The notes under the pieces were generated by a model, which saw only the letters and a list, made by a program, of their open reading frames with translations, was not told the DNA's origin and made no database searches. Below are positions 52,701 to 60,211 of a DNA stretch of 64,000 bases, one piece after another. The position numbers and the translations under genes are program-made. The stretch's first letter is position 1; each line of letters opens with the position of its first letter. This stretch comes from UBA2377 sp964525935 (GTDB taxonomy: Bacteria > Verrucomicrobiota > Verrucomicrobiia > Opitutales > Opitutaceae): contig CAZGJZ010000001.1 in NCBI GenBank assembly GCA_964525935.1, positions 558,001 to 622,000 on the forward strand, read 5' to 3'.

Positions 52701-54007
52701 GTGCTGATGACAATCCAGCGGCCGTGGCCGATGACTTGATTCGGGTAAATCGCGGCGCGGGCGAGCCAGGTTTCGCGCGACAGGGGTTTGGCCGTGATGT
52801 GGATGAAACGAAATTCCTGCTCTTCGTGAAAGTGTCCGAAGTCAGCCGAATTTTTCCGCAGGGTGGCGATGGCTTTCATCGTCACCGGATCCGTGGCGCC
52901 GGCGGAGGACGCGATCACGCGGCCGGTGCCATCAATGATGAACGCCCGGCCCCCGTCCTTGGCGACCGGCAGATGGCGCAACAGGTCGGCGGTGGCTTCC
53001 GGGGTGGCCTGTCCCGTCCGGGTGAGTTGGTCGTCGAGGTAGAGCGTGATGTTGCGCGTGATCTCCTGGTGGAGCCGCGTCGCGAGACGGTTGGCCTCAC
53101 CCTCGGCGCTGCGCAGCGTGACGTAGGCCGTCGCGCCGACCATCAGCAGCATGAGGACCATGAAGGGGACAAGAATCAGCATGCGGATGGGCACGTTTGA
53201 CTCCACGATGCCGGTGGCTGGCGACATCCCGGCAGGGCCTGAGACCCAGAGCCATTCCCGACGCCACAGGGAGCGCTCCTTCACGTGGCCGTTGATCTCG
53301 GCCCAGAAAAGCCCGAGTTTGCGGGCCAGCGGCAGTGCCCCGAGCATCGCGAAAGGTGCCAGCAGCCAAGTCACACCCGTGGTGAAAAACAGGGCGGGCG
53401 AGATGGTGTGAAAAGAAATCTCGGGCGTGAATTTGCCCGAGCAGATGTAGCCCCAGAGCACCGGTTCGATACCCATGAAGATCAGCACGAACCCAGCGTA
53501 GGCGAACCAGGTTTGCGCGCGGCGAAAGTCGGGGTTTTTGCCGAAGAACTGGTAGGCCAGCCAGAAGCAGGCGGGATTGATGAAATAGCCGGGCAGCCAG
53601 TCCACGATGAACTCCGGCGGCGTGCCTTCGATCAGATCGGAAAGTCCATAAGCAAATGGCACTGTGATCAGGGCGGGGTAGCCGAACAGCACGACGCAGA
53701 GAAAAACCGCGAGGTCCTTCAAGGACTCGAACGTCTGTGCGCCCGGCACGAGGACGATGAATGATCCGAGGTAACCGGCGCCGACGATCAGGATGAAAGT
53801 CAGGGGGATACTGAGAAACGCCTTCCGATCCCAGGCCTGTTGTTCGCGGCCCAAACCCCAGCGCCCGCCGGGCCGCAGGGTGAAGCCGCCAAAGGCAACG
53901 ATCATCACCGCGAACCCGAGAAAGTAGGCGAAGCGACCCCAGACTTCCAGGAGGGGCAGTGGGATGGCGGAGAACGTGACTTCGATCCAGTTGACGAAGG
54001 CGTTCAT
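49796..54007 (-). CDS. Multi-sensor hybrid histidine kinase
   Basis: The 1403-residue inner-membrane kinase begins with about seven hydrophobic helices (1-240), then an anchor at about 275-297, a periplasmic sensor to about 460, a further helix and HAMP. Two GAF-like domains follow (about 555-710 and 740-895), then a PAS with C-terminal PAC (IHPDDRERM, GVARDITERR). The kinase has His1043 (GGVAHDFNNILAAIL), NLVVNSRDA, DTGTGIKPE and GTGLGLATVFGIVKQH. A receiver with Asp1335 (LLLTDIVMPG) ends the chain. Output must pass through its receiver or another protein. Signal unknown. Confidence 0.94.
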   Translation of the reverse strand: MNAFVNWIEVTFSAIPLPLLEVWGRFAYFLGFAVMIVAFGGFTLRPGGRWGLGREQQAWDRKAFLSIPLTFILIVGAGYLGSFIVLVPGAQTFESLKDLAVFLCVVLFGYPALITVPFAYGLSDLIEGTPPEFIVDWLPGYFINPACFWLAYQFFGKNPDFRRAQTWFAYAGFVLIFMGIEPVLWGYICSGKFTPEISFHTISPALFFTTGVTWLLAPFAMLGALPLARKLGLFWAEINGHVKERSLWRREWLWVSGPAGMSPATGIVESNVPIRMLILVPFMVLMLLMVGATAYVTLRSAEGEANRLATRLHQEITRNITLYLDDQLTRTGQATPEATADLLRHLPVAKDGGRAFIIDGTGRVIASSAGATDPVTMKAIATLRKNSADFGHFHEEQEFRFIHITAKPLSRETWLARAAIYPNQVIGHGRWIVISTLPESYYLAGVRTGNSRSAMVFVLALFLSLGVAAMLASMVTAPLRRLAKATRALAQGDLAQQLPDSNLEELNVVTRSFNDMAGRLKQNFDSVRGEVEMRKGAELQVRRLNRTYAMLSEVNRLLVRKYEQREILARACQIAVERGGFRLAWIGLLHPATGKLRIVAQGSASPDTLEALQQTLDDPALGCDFTAQALRTGSPAVCDDIEHDPRSTAWRPLAMARGYRSLVALPLIEGGKPAGTFNLYAGERGFFDQSELQLLNELAANIAFAREMAQRETERLASEARNSRQRDALINQTGSQGLDDDDLPTALRRITESSARTLIVARVSVWRYSPNHDAIECRNLFELGAQRHSSGSRLTAADYPTYFRALEHGEVLAIDDACADPRTQELCRDYFMPLQIGALMDIPIYMGGTVVGVLCHEHLGNARTWTADEKTFALAMANLVSLSIEGWERRQAESALRTSEERFRELAETIDEVFWINDPAKNQILYVSPAYERIWGRSCQSLYDSYRSWLDAIHPDDRERMLNAAMIQRQLAGTYDEEFRIVRPDGSSRWIRARAFPVRDSAGNPARIVGVARDITERRTLEEQLHQAQKMEAIGQLAGGVAHDFNNILAAILMQTELLLRHDAVSDKVKRGLDMIRLCSERATNLTRQLLLFSRKQVMQPRVIDLNESVTRLSRMLNRIIGADIKLQLKLSPDPLMTHADDGMIDQVLMNLVVNSRDAMPQGGSLIIETATKTIDEQIARIHPDAKPGRYVWLCVSDTGTGIKPEVLARIFEPFFTTKRPGKGTGLGLATVFGIVKQHQGWIRVYSEPGRGASFQVFLPASNASAVEVDPIQPQTGSLRGTETILLAEDDPSVRQMTHDILTLYGYHVIETCDGIKALEAWHRHRETISLLLTDIVMPGGLGGKELAAQLLADNPKLKIIYTSGYSAEMAGTQLELRDGENYLQKPCATDQMLRCVRATLDA

Positions 54008-54339
54008 GGGTTAGCGCTGGCGGTGGGCATCATGGGTTTTGTCGGTCCAGCCGTGCGACCCTGGGCACACCCAGCCGTGGACTCCCGCATCGCCGCCGCA
54101 AGGGGCGTGAATGCGCGCGCGAGTCTTGGCGTGCCGGCGGCAGAAAAGGCGACCCGATCATGATGCTCCTGGGGTTTGGATGACACGTCTGAGCTGCCGG
54201 GGGACAACTGCGGCCGAATGATGCCCGGCCGCAGTGTCAGGGCGATGCTATTTTCGCTCGTTGCCAAGGAGCGGCGATTGTTTGCGAGAACCGGACTTGG
54301 CGGCCTCGCTCCAGTCTCGGCAAGAGTTGCCGATGGGGC
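54008..54339. other. Non-coding gap upstream of the hybrid kinase
   Basis: About 330 bases between the kinase start and the aqpZ stop. Small frames cross it on both strands without a plausible protein. No T-tailed hairpin or repeat was recognised. It probably holds the kinase promoter. Confidence 0.4.
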
Positions 54340-55029
54340 TTACTCGTCCTTGCAGCCAATAAAGCAATAGACGACCGCACCGAGCAGGGCGCCGACGATG
54401 GGCGCGACCCAAAAGAGCCAGAGCTGACTCACGGCCCAGTCGCCGACAAACAGCGCCACGCCCAAGCTGCGGGCGGGATTCACCGAGGTATTGGTGACGG
54501 GAATGCTGATGAGATGGATCAGCGTCAGGCCGAGCCCAATGGCGAGCGGGGCGAAGCCCTTGGGGGCACGGTCGTCGGTGGCGCCGAGGATGATCAGGAG
54601 GAACATCATCGTCATGACGACTTCGCAGACAAACGCGGCGACGAGCGAGTAGCCGCCGGGCGAGTGGGCGCCATAGCCGTTGGCCGCGAAACCGGCCGAG
54701 AGGTCAAAACCGGCTTTGCCACTGGCGATGAGATAGAGGACGCCACCCGCAGCCAGCCCGCCGAGGACCTGGGCGAGGATGTAAGGCACGAGTTGGTTAC
54801 GCGGAAACCGGCCGCCAGCCCAGAGGCCGATCGAGACCGCCGGGTTGAGGTGGCAGCCGGAAATGTGACCGATGGCGTAGGCCATGGTGAGCACCGTGAG
54901 GCCGAAGGCCAGCGACACGCCGAGCAGGCCGATGCCCACGCCGGGAAAAGCCGCCGCCAGCACCGCGCTGCCACAGCCGCCGAGGACGAGCCAAAACGTT
55001 CCAAAGAATTCCGCACCGTATTTTTTCAT
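54340..55029 (-). CDS. aqpZ: Aquaporin Z
   Basis: The 229-residue inner-membrane channel has six transmembrane segments and both NPA loops (GHISGCHLNPAVS and TNTSVNPARSLG), with FWLVLGGCGSAV at the first helix, as in AqpZ. The narrow aromatic/arginine filter residue is in NPARS. It conducts water. ATG 55029 is well set. An AT-rich dyad lies about 110 bases upstream. Confidence 0.95.
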   Translation of the reverse strand: MKKYGAEFFGTFWLVLGGCGSAVLAAAFPGVGIGLLGVSLAFGLTVLTMAYAIGHISGCHLNPAVSIGLWAGGRFPRNQLVPYILAQVLGGLAAGGVLYLIASGKAGFDLSAGFAANGYGAHSPGGYSLVAAFVCEVVMTMMFLLIILGATDDRAPKGFAPLAIGLGLTLIHLISIPVTNTSVNPARSLGVALFVGDWAVSQLWLFWVAPIVGALLGAVVYCFIGCKDE

Positions 55030-55135
55030 AGTCCGTTCCACTGAGAGTAAGGGTTGTGCCTGCACCAGACGTGGCAACAGGCGTTAACTGAGCGGAAAGT
55101 GAAGTGCCGGGGACGGCTGGCGTGGTCGAGTAAAA

Positions 55136-55155
55136 TATAGGGATAAACACCTATA
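55136..55155. promoter_or_regulatory. AT-rich inverted repeat upstream of aqpZ
   Basis: TATAGG (55136-55141) and CCTATA (55150-55155) flank 8 bases within an AT-rich island that is unusual in this GC-rich region. It may be part of the aqpZ promoter or an operator. Pattern only. Confidence 0.25.
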
Positions 55156-55228
55156 AAATAAATGACCACGCACGCTCATGGCGAGAGGCCTGGCCAGCGA
55201 ATTTCGGGCGGAGCTGCTTCGGCTGGAT

Positions 55229-56095
55229 TTACTCCACGCGTGCGAGATGCCGGAGTTTGTCCGGATTGCAGAAAATGTAGATGGCCTGCACGCGTCCCTC
55301 GGCCACTTCGAAGGAAAACGCGTAGTGCACTTGGCCGTTCAGACACATGAGCAGACCCGGACTGCCATTAATGTCCACGAACCGACGTTCCATCTCGGTG
55401 ACGAAGCGAGGCCAGATGCCGAGCAGGAACCGGCTGACGTGATCGGCGCCGATGATCGGCCGGCCGGCGGCTTTCACCTGACCGCCGCCGTCGCTGTAAA
55501 CAATGCTTTCATCGGCGAGCAGGGCCAGGATGCCCTTCACTTCGCCGGTCGCGGTGGCGGCGAGGAATTGCTCGACGAGGCGGCGCGCCTGATCGGTGGG
55601 TGGGGTGGGCGACTTTGCGGGCGTGGCCTGCAACTGCGTCTTCGCCCGGCGCACGATCTGGCGGCAGTTGGCCTCACTTTTATCCACGATGCCCGCAATG
55701 TCGGCGTAGTCGTAATCGAAGACTTCGCGCAGCAGAAAGACTGCACGCTCAGTGGCGCCGAGCGACTCCAGCATCAGCATGAATGCCATCGTCAGCGAGT
55801 CGGCGAGCTCGGCGGTGTCTCCGGCGTCGGTCTCCGTCCGGGGCATCAACGGCTCCGGCAGCCAGATGCCGTAATAATCCTCGCGCTGGCGCCGGGCGGA
55901 GCGGAGCTGGTCGATGCATAGGCGGGTCGTTGCGGACACGAGCCAGGCTTTCGGCGACTGGATGTCTGCGGCGGCCTGCTTTTGCCAGCGCAGCCAGACT
56001 TCCTGCACCATGTCCTCGGCCTCCGACACGCGGCCCAGCATGCGGTAGGCGATGCCGAACAGCAGCGGGCGGTGGGTGGTGAACACATCTATCAT
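55229..56095 (-). CDS. ECF41-type sigma factor with SnoaL-like C-terminal domain
   Basis: The 288-residue protein has sigma region 2 (LLFGIAYRMLGRVSEAEDMV, QEVWLRW) and region 4 (LGATERAVFLLREVFDYDYA). Three ECF41 signatures are present: WLPEP (78-82), DGGG (202-205) in the SnoaL-like domain, and NPDKL (277-281) at the end. In this group the C-terminal domain replaces an anti-sigma factor and controls activity. It follows a COE-type epimerase gene by 27 bases, the usual partner of ECF41, and a matching promoter precedes that gene. Confidence 0.95.
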   Translation of the reverse strand: MIDVFTTHRPLLFGIAYRMLGRVSEAEDMVQEVWLRWQKQAAADIQSPKAWLVSATTRLCIDQLRSARRQREDYYGIWLPEPLMPRTETDAGDTAELADSLTMAFMLMLESLGATERAVFLLREVFDYDYADIAGIVDKSEANCRQIVRRAKTQLQATPAKSPTPPTDQARRLVEQFLAATATGEVKGILALLADESIVYSDGGGQVKAAGRPIIGADHVSRFLLGIWPRFVTEMERRFVDINGSPGLLMCLNGQVHYAFSFEVAEGRVQAIYIFCNPDKLRHLARVE

Positions 56096-56122
56096 GGCCG
56101 ATGGAAGGCTGGCGAAGCAGGC

Positions 56123-56902
56123 TTACTTCTGAACGACGGTGCGGCTGAGCCAATCTCCGAAACGTATGCTCCCGAGGCGAGCACCGGCTGCAGGCGTCAG
56201 GCTCCGGTCGTCCACCGGGCTGCCGAAATAGCCCAAGGCCGGATTGGTCGCGACGGTGCGCGGATCCTTGGCCGCGACGAGAAAACGGCGGACCAGTTCA
56301 TCGATCCGAATCGGGTCGGGGCCGGCGATTTCCACCATGCCGTTGACCGGAGCGGCCACGGCAATGGCCGTCAGCGCCGCGGCGACGTCATCGGAAGCGA
56401 TGGGCTGCATAAGCACGGAGGAGAGATTCACGGTCTGGCCCTGGGTCGCGAATTGCGCGATGCTCTTCACGAACTCAAAAAACTGTGTGGCGCGGACGAT
56501 GGTGTAGGGAATCGGCGAAGCCTTGATCAGATTTTCCTGCACCAGCTTGGCGCGGAAGTAGCCGCTCGCGAGGAGTCGCTCGGTGCCGACCACCGACAGC
56601 GCGATGTGGTGCCGCACACCCGCGGCGACCTCGGCGGCGAGCAGATTCCGGCCGGAGCGCTCGAAGAATTCCATGACGGGTTTGTCCTCGAAAGAGGGTG
56701 AGTTGGCGACGTCGACGACGACTTGAGCGCCGGTGAGCGCAGTGGCGAGGCCTTCGCCCGTGAGCGTATTGACGCCCGAGGACGGAGAAGCGGCGACGAC
56801 TTCGTGGCCGAGTTGACGGAGATTGGCGACCAGCTTGCTCCCGATGAGGCCGGTGCCGCCGATCACGACGATTTTCAGGGTTTGGGTGGATTTTGTGTTC
56901 AT
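56123..56902 (-). CDS. COE-type NAD(P)-binding epimerase/NmrA-like protein
   Basis: The 259-residue protein has an N-terminal Rossmann motif GGTGLIGSKLVANLRQLG followed by NAD-binding strands, VVDVANSPSF, and HHIALSVVGTERL with the downstream YFRAKLVQENLI, typical of atypical short-chain reductases of the NmrA type. ECF41 sigma genes sit next to one carboxymuconolactone decarboxylase, oxidoreductase or epimerase gene (COE), and this is the epimerase/oxidoreductase type. ATG 56902 gives MNTKSTQTLKIVVIGGTG. No Shine-Dalgarno precedes it; the promoter is only about 10 bases upstream. Substrate unknown. Confidence 0.92.
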   Translation of the reverse strand: MNTKSTQTLKIVVIGGTGLIGSKLVANLRQLGHEVVAASPSSGVNTLTGEGLATALTGAQVVVDVANSPSFEDKPVMEFFERSGRNLLAAEVAAGVRHHIALSVVGTERLLASGYFRAKLVQENLIKASPIPYTIVRATQFFEFVKSIAQFATQGQTVNLSSVLMQPIASDDVAAALTAIAVAAPVNGMVEIAGPDPIRIDELVRRFLVAAKDPRTVATNPALGYFGSPVDDRSLTPAAGARLGSIRFGDWLSRTVVQK

Positions 56903-56912
56903 CACCAATCCA

Positions 56913-56939
56913 GACGAAACACGGTTCCGTTTTGTGACA
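56913..56939 (-). promoter_or_regulatory. ECF41-type promoter of the COE-sigma operon
   Basis: On the leftward strand TGTCACA (56939-56933) is followed by a 16-base spacer and CGTC (56916-56913). This equals the published ECF41 promoter pattern in both hexamer-like boxes and spacing. It lies directly before the COE gene and its sigma gene, so autoregulation is expected. Confidence 0.8.
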
Positions 56940-57040
56940 GAGAGCACGTTTTCAACCGGCGTCGGCTGGCCGCAAGACGGGCAACCGCACCTGCAGTGTC
57001 GGGCCGAGACGGTCGCTTGAGGGCCCTTGCCGAAAGGCGG

Positions 57041-58270
57041 TTACGGCCAGACCACGCTATCGTATAACTCAACCTTCGCTGCACCGGGATAGGCGAGCGG
57101 GGTGTAGACGGAGCCGCTGATGACGAATTGCGGCGGAAAGCCGGTCTCCTTCTGGCAAAAACGGAGTCCGCCTTGCTGGACAAATTCTTCGGCGGACGGA
57201 TGCACGCGCGGTCGTTTGCCACCGAGCTCGATGCACTGCCGTGGGCTGAGTCCGCCACTGGTGGTGATCCCGTCTTCGCTATGACGCAGCCAGGGCAAGC
57301 CCGTGCTATCGGTGTAGCGGGTCACGGCGTCTGCTTTCCAGGCGAGCGTGGGAGCCGGCGATTTGCTGAGGGCCGAGTTCCAATTGTCCCACATGAATTT
57401 CAGCGTCACGCGACCGAGGGCATCATTGAAATAACCACCGCCGATGTCGCTGTGACAACCCGGGAACCACACTTCCTTCACGTTGGGTGCACGCGGGGTT
57501 TTGAGCAGTGTCGGCGCAAAGAGATCGCGCTCCTCATCCAAGGCCACGCAGTGCACCATGTAGTCGACCCCTTGGGGCTCCAACTGATCGTCGCTAGCGC
57601 CCATGAAGCTGGCCACGGTGTCCCACAGCCCGACGAAGGCGATATCGAGGTCGGCCCCGGCGACCAGCCTTTTCGATAAATGGGTGTAGAGCGCCCACGT
57701 CTCCAGCCAGCTCTCGCCGCTGTTGCGCGAACGCCGCAGCCGGATGTCGGCGAGGACTTTGTCGAGCAAGCCGTGTTTTCTCAGGTCGTTGGCGAAGAGC
57801 CGGGCCGCCGCCGCTCCGCGACTGAAGCCCAGGATCGAAATGCGGTCGCCGACTTGGTAGCTCTGGAGAAATTCCAGGTAGGCCCGGTTGCGGATAAATT
57901 GATCCGCGTGCGCGAAGGCGCCCTCGAGGGTCGAGTTGAGGATGTCGTTTTCATCGTCGTTGCCGATGCCGCGAAAATAATGCGTCAGCTGCGTTTCGCT
58001 GTCCCGCGCCAGCGCATGCATGGTCTTGGCGACATTGGTGATGATCGGCGGGAAAAACCGGGAAGAATCGCGGAGGCTGACCCAGGCCTGCCGCGCTTGA
58101 TCCCATGAAAAATCCTGCGGATCGGCGCCCGTCTCATCGTTGCAGGTGCCATCGAAAAGAAAGATGTGATGGCGGCCGGCGGAATCCTTTCGCCAGTTTG
58201 GCGCAGCCTTGACGGTCTGGGTCTTAACATCACGGGGCTTGGACGGCACAAAACGATTGGAGGGGGGCAT
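57041..58270 (-). CDS. DUF2235 (Tle1-like) alpha/beta-hydrolase
   Basis: The 409-residue protein has the DUF2235 blocks: HHIFLFDGTCNDE near the start, LGFSRGAAAAR with the GxSxG nucleophile, GLWDTVASFMG, VHCVALDEERDLF, and EVWFPGCHSDIGGGY with Asp and His. In other bacteria related proteins are type VI secretion phospholipase effectors (Tle1). No immunity or secretion gene is adjacent, so a secreted-effector role is unproven here. There is no signal peptide. A housekeeping lipid or polyester hydrolase is an alternative. Confidence 0.9.
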   Translation of the reverse strand: MPPSNRFVPSKPRDVKTQTVKAAPNWRKDSAGRHHIFLFDGTCNDETGADPQDFSWDQARQAWVSLRDSSRFFPPIITNVAKTMHALARDSETQLTHYFRGIGNDDENDILNSTLEGAFAHADQFIRNRAYLEFLQSYQVGDRISILGFSRGAAAARLFANDLRKHGLLDKVLADIRLRRSRNSGESWLETWALYTHLSKRLVAGADLDIAFVGLWDTVASFMGASDDQLEPQGVDYMVHCVALDEERDLFAPTLLKTPRAPNVKEVWFPGCHSDIGGGYFNDALGRVTLKFMWDNWNSALSKSPAPTLAWKADAVTRYTDSTGLPWLRHSEDGITTSGGLSPRQCIELGGKRPRVHPSAEEFVQQGGLRFCQKETGFPPQFVISGSVYTPLAYPGAAKVELYDSVVWP

Positions 58271-58386
58271 GGGATTATTGAGTTAGGATTTCTTTTTCTG
58301 GCGAGAATCAAAGCTGCCAACCAAGCGTTGGTGGTTGCCAATTTTGACTCTGGTCATGGTCCCATGGCGGGACAATCGTCGAGGCC

Positions 58387-59106
58387 ATGAGTCGCGTGAT
58401 GTGTTACCGTTGCTACTGGCCGGCCCAGCATTGCTGGTGCGGGTCGATTACGCCCATGCCGACGCGCACGAAGTTCGTGATCCTCATGCACCCGTATGAA
58501 TTCAAGCGGATCAAGGCGAACACTGGCCGGCTTACGCACCTCTGCCTCGCCGACAGCGAGCTGCATATTGCCGAGACGTTTGACGGCCATGAAGCGGTGC
58601 AGGCGCTGATCGATGATCCGAAAAATTTTCCCGTGCTGCTTTATCCCGGCAAAGAGGCGAGGGACCTTTCGAAAGGTGAACTGCACGCGACGGATTTCGA
58701 AGGCCGCCGGCTGGTCGTGTTTCTGCTCGATGCCACCTGGCGGCTGGTGCGCCCGATGCTGCGCACGAGTGCCAATCTCCAGCGGTTGCCGAGGATCATG
58801 TTCTCGAACGCCGCACCCAGCCGGTATGTGATCAAGCGACAGCCGGAGCCCGGTTGTCTCTCGACGCTCGAGGCCACGCACGAACTCCTGCTGGCCTTGG
58901 ATCGCTCCGGACTCGACCGTTATCCGCTCCCGGCGCAACTGCTCGATCTCTTCCAGCGCATGCAGGATTTCCAGATTCGCCGCACCGCCGAGAACCGGCG
59001 TCTCGGCATCCGCCGCCATGCCCCCAAGCCGCCGCGTGAAAATCCACCGCCCGCAACCCCGGCCGGTCCGAAGCGGCGAAGAATTTTTCCGGCAAAGCAA
59101 GGGTAG
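58387..59106 (+). CDS. tapT: DTW-domain tRNA-uridine aminocarboxypropyltransferase
   Basis: The 239-residue protein has N-terminal cysteines (MCYRCYWPAQHCWCGSI), HPYEFKRIKANTGRL and LLDATWRLV, the family DTW-type motif. Characterised members attach the aminocarboxypropyl group of S-adenosylmethionine to tRNA uridine 47 (acp3U). The C-terminal tail is Pro/Arg-rich. TapT is the closest named member, but subgroup assignment is by motif only. It is divergent from the DUF2235 gene. Confidence 0.87.
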   Translation: MSRVMCYRCYWPAQHCWCGSITPMPTRTKFVILMHPYEFKRIKANTGRLTHLCLADSELHIAETFDGHEAVQALIDDPKNFPVLLYPGKEARDLSKGELHATDFEGRRLVVFLLDATWRLVRPMLRTSANLQRLPRIMFSNAAPSRYVIKRQPEPGCLSTLEATHELLLALDRSGLDRYPLPAQLLDLFQRMQDFQIRRTAENRRLGIRRHAPKPPRENPPPATPAGPKRRRIFPAKQG

Positions 59107-59175
59107 GGAAATTCCCGGGGCGGATTTGCCGAAGGCGAACGCGCCAGCAAGTGGGCGACGAACCGAAAGACGGAA

Positions 59176-59202
59176 AATGGGTCAGTGACAGGGAAACCCA
59201 TT
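59176..59202 (+). promoter_or_regulatory. Short hairpin before the glycine-zipper lipoprotein
   Basis: AATGGGT (59176-59182) and ACCCATT (59196-59202) form a 7-bp perfect dyad with a 13-base loop, ending 6 bases before the ATG at 59209. In mRNA it could cover the start. Confidence 0.3.
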
Positions 59203-59208
59203 GTTACC

Positions 59209-59637
59209 ATGAAAAACAAATTCTCTGCCTTACTCTCCCTCGGCCTCATCGCTTCGCTTTCAGCCTGCAGCACGCAGAACCAAAATACCGGTCGCGGCGC
59301 AGCTGGTGGCGCCCTGGCGGGCGCAGTCGTTGGCGGCATTATTGGCAATCAATCCGGTGAAGCCGGGGCCGGTGCGGCCATTGGTGCCGGAGTGGGTGCC
59401 TTGGCTGGTGGCGCCTATGGGCGCAACAAGGACAACAAAGCTTATCAAGCGCTCCCGCGTGACAGCTACGGTTACAACAGCGATGATTACTTCGCGATGT
59501 TGAACGCCGAGGAGAAGGAAATACTCAAGCGCCGCGCCCAAGGCCGGACTGACATGCCGCTCACCATGTATCTGACCGATGCGGAAAAGCAGAACTTGCG
59601 CCGCCGCACGACCGGCCAGAACGAGATTGGGCGGTAG
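59209..59637 (+). CDS. Glycine-zipper lipoprotein
   Basis: The 142-residue protein has a lipoprotein signal (LGLIASLSACS, lipobox ending Cys) and a glycine-zipper membrane segment (GRGAAGGALAGAVVGGIIGN, then AGAGAAIGAGVGALAGGAYG). It resembles 17-kDa surface-antigen and OsmB-like proteins of the outer membrane. A charged helical tail follows. ATG 59209 is chosen at the signal; in-frame sequence upstream is the hairpin. A surface stress-type role is likely but not specified. Confidence 0.9.
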   Translation: MKNKFSALLSLGLIASLSACSTQNQNTGRGAAGGALAGAVVGGIIGNQSGEAGAGAAIGAGVGALAGGAYGRNKDNKAYQALPRDSYGYNSDDYFAMLNAEEKEILKRRAQGRTDMPLTMYLTDAEKQNLRRRTTGQNEIGR

Positions 59638-59689
59638 GAAGCAAGACAGCGGTAAGCTTCAAGCTTTACGCTCAAGGTCGCGGACAATC

Positions 59690-60085
59690 TCAGCGGCGGT
59701 TCGCTGCGGTGATGGTGCGGAGGCGCTGGCCGATGGTTTCGGCGAGCGCGATCATCTCCTCGGCTTCAGTGGGCGGCAGATGGGCGCGGCAGTGGCGGTG
59801 CCAGAGGCCGAGCCAGGCTTCGAAATGCTTTTCCTCAAGCTGCAGTGGAATGTGCCGCGCTCCCATGCCGCCGCTGTAGAGCGCTGGGCCGCCAGTGAGT
59901 CCGGCCCAGAAGGTGCGGATTTTATCGAGATGCGTCGGCCAATCCTCGATGTGCGCGGCGAAGATGGGGCCGATCTCGTTGTGTTGTCGCACGTCGGCGT
60001 AGAAATGGCGCAGGAGCAAGGCCAGTCCCGCATCGCCGCCAATGCGCGAGTAGAGTGTGTTCGCTGAGTCTGAAGGCGAGTTCAT
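59690..60085 (-). CDS. Truncated hemoglobin (probably group III)
   Basis: The 131-residue protein has the short two-on-two globin pattern: LYSRIGGDAGLALLLRHFYA, a proximal His in the LEEKHFEAWLGLWHRH segment, and FWAGLTGGPALYSGG in between. The spacing and GGMGARHIP with a distal-side pattern suggest group III, but the group is not certain. It probably binds oxygen or nitric oxide. ATG 60085 is selected because the in-frame codons before it are unlike globin. It reads leftward and is followed by no gene for 50 bases. Confidence 0.9.
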   Translation of the reverse strand: MNSPSDSANTLYSRIGGDAGLALLLRHFYADVRQHNEIGPIFAAHIEDWPTHLDKIRTFWAGLTGGPALYSGGMGARHIPLQLEEKHFEAWLGLWHRHCRAHLPPTEAEEMIALAETIGQRLRTITAANRR

Positions 60086-60156
60086 CGGCTGGAATCTGTG
60101 CAAGATAGCGCACGATGCAACCCGGGCTGCGGGGACAACGCCATGGCATGAATAAA

Positions 60157-60184
60157 AAAGCCTTCGCATGCTCGCGAAGGCTTT
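60157..60184. terminator. Bidirectional intrinsic terminator
   Basis: AAAGCCTTCGC (60157-60167) and GCGAAGGCTTT (60174-60184) form an 11-bp stem around ATGCTC, with an A-rich run on one side. It would terminate the leftward membrane-protein gene; rightward T-tail is short. Confidence 0.75.
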
Positions 60185-60211
60185 GATGAGGGTGGGGAGC
60201 GTTACGCTGGC

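Noticed and set aside
54004..54267. Small frames in the kinase-aqpZ gap
   Set aside because: Low-complexity, no start signal, not supported.
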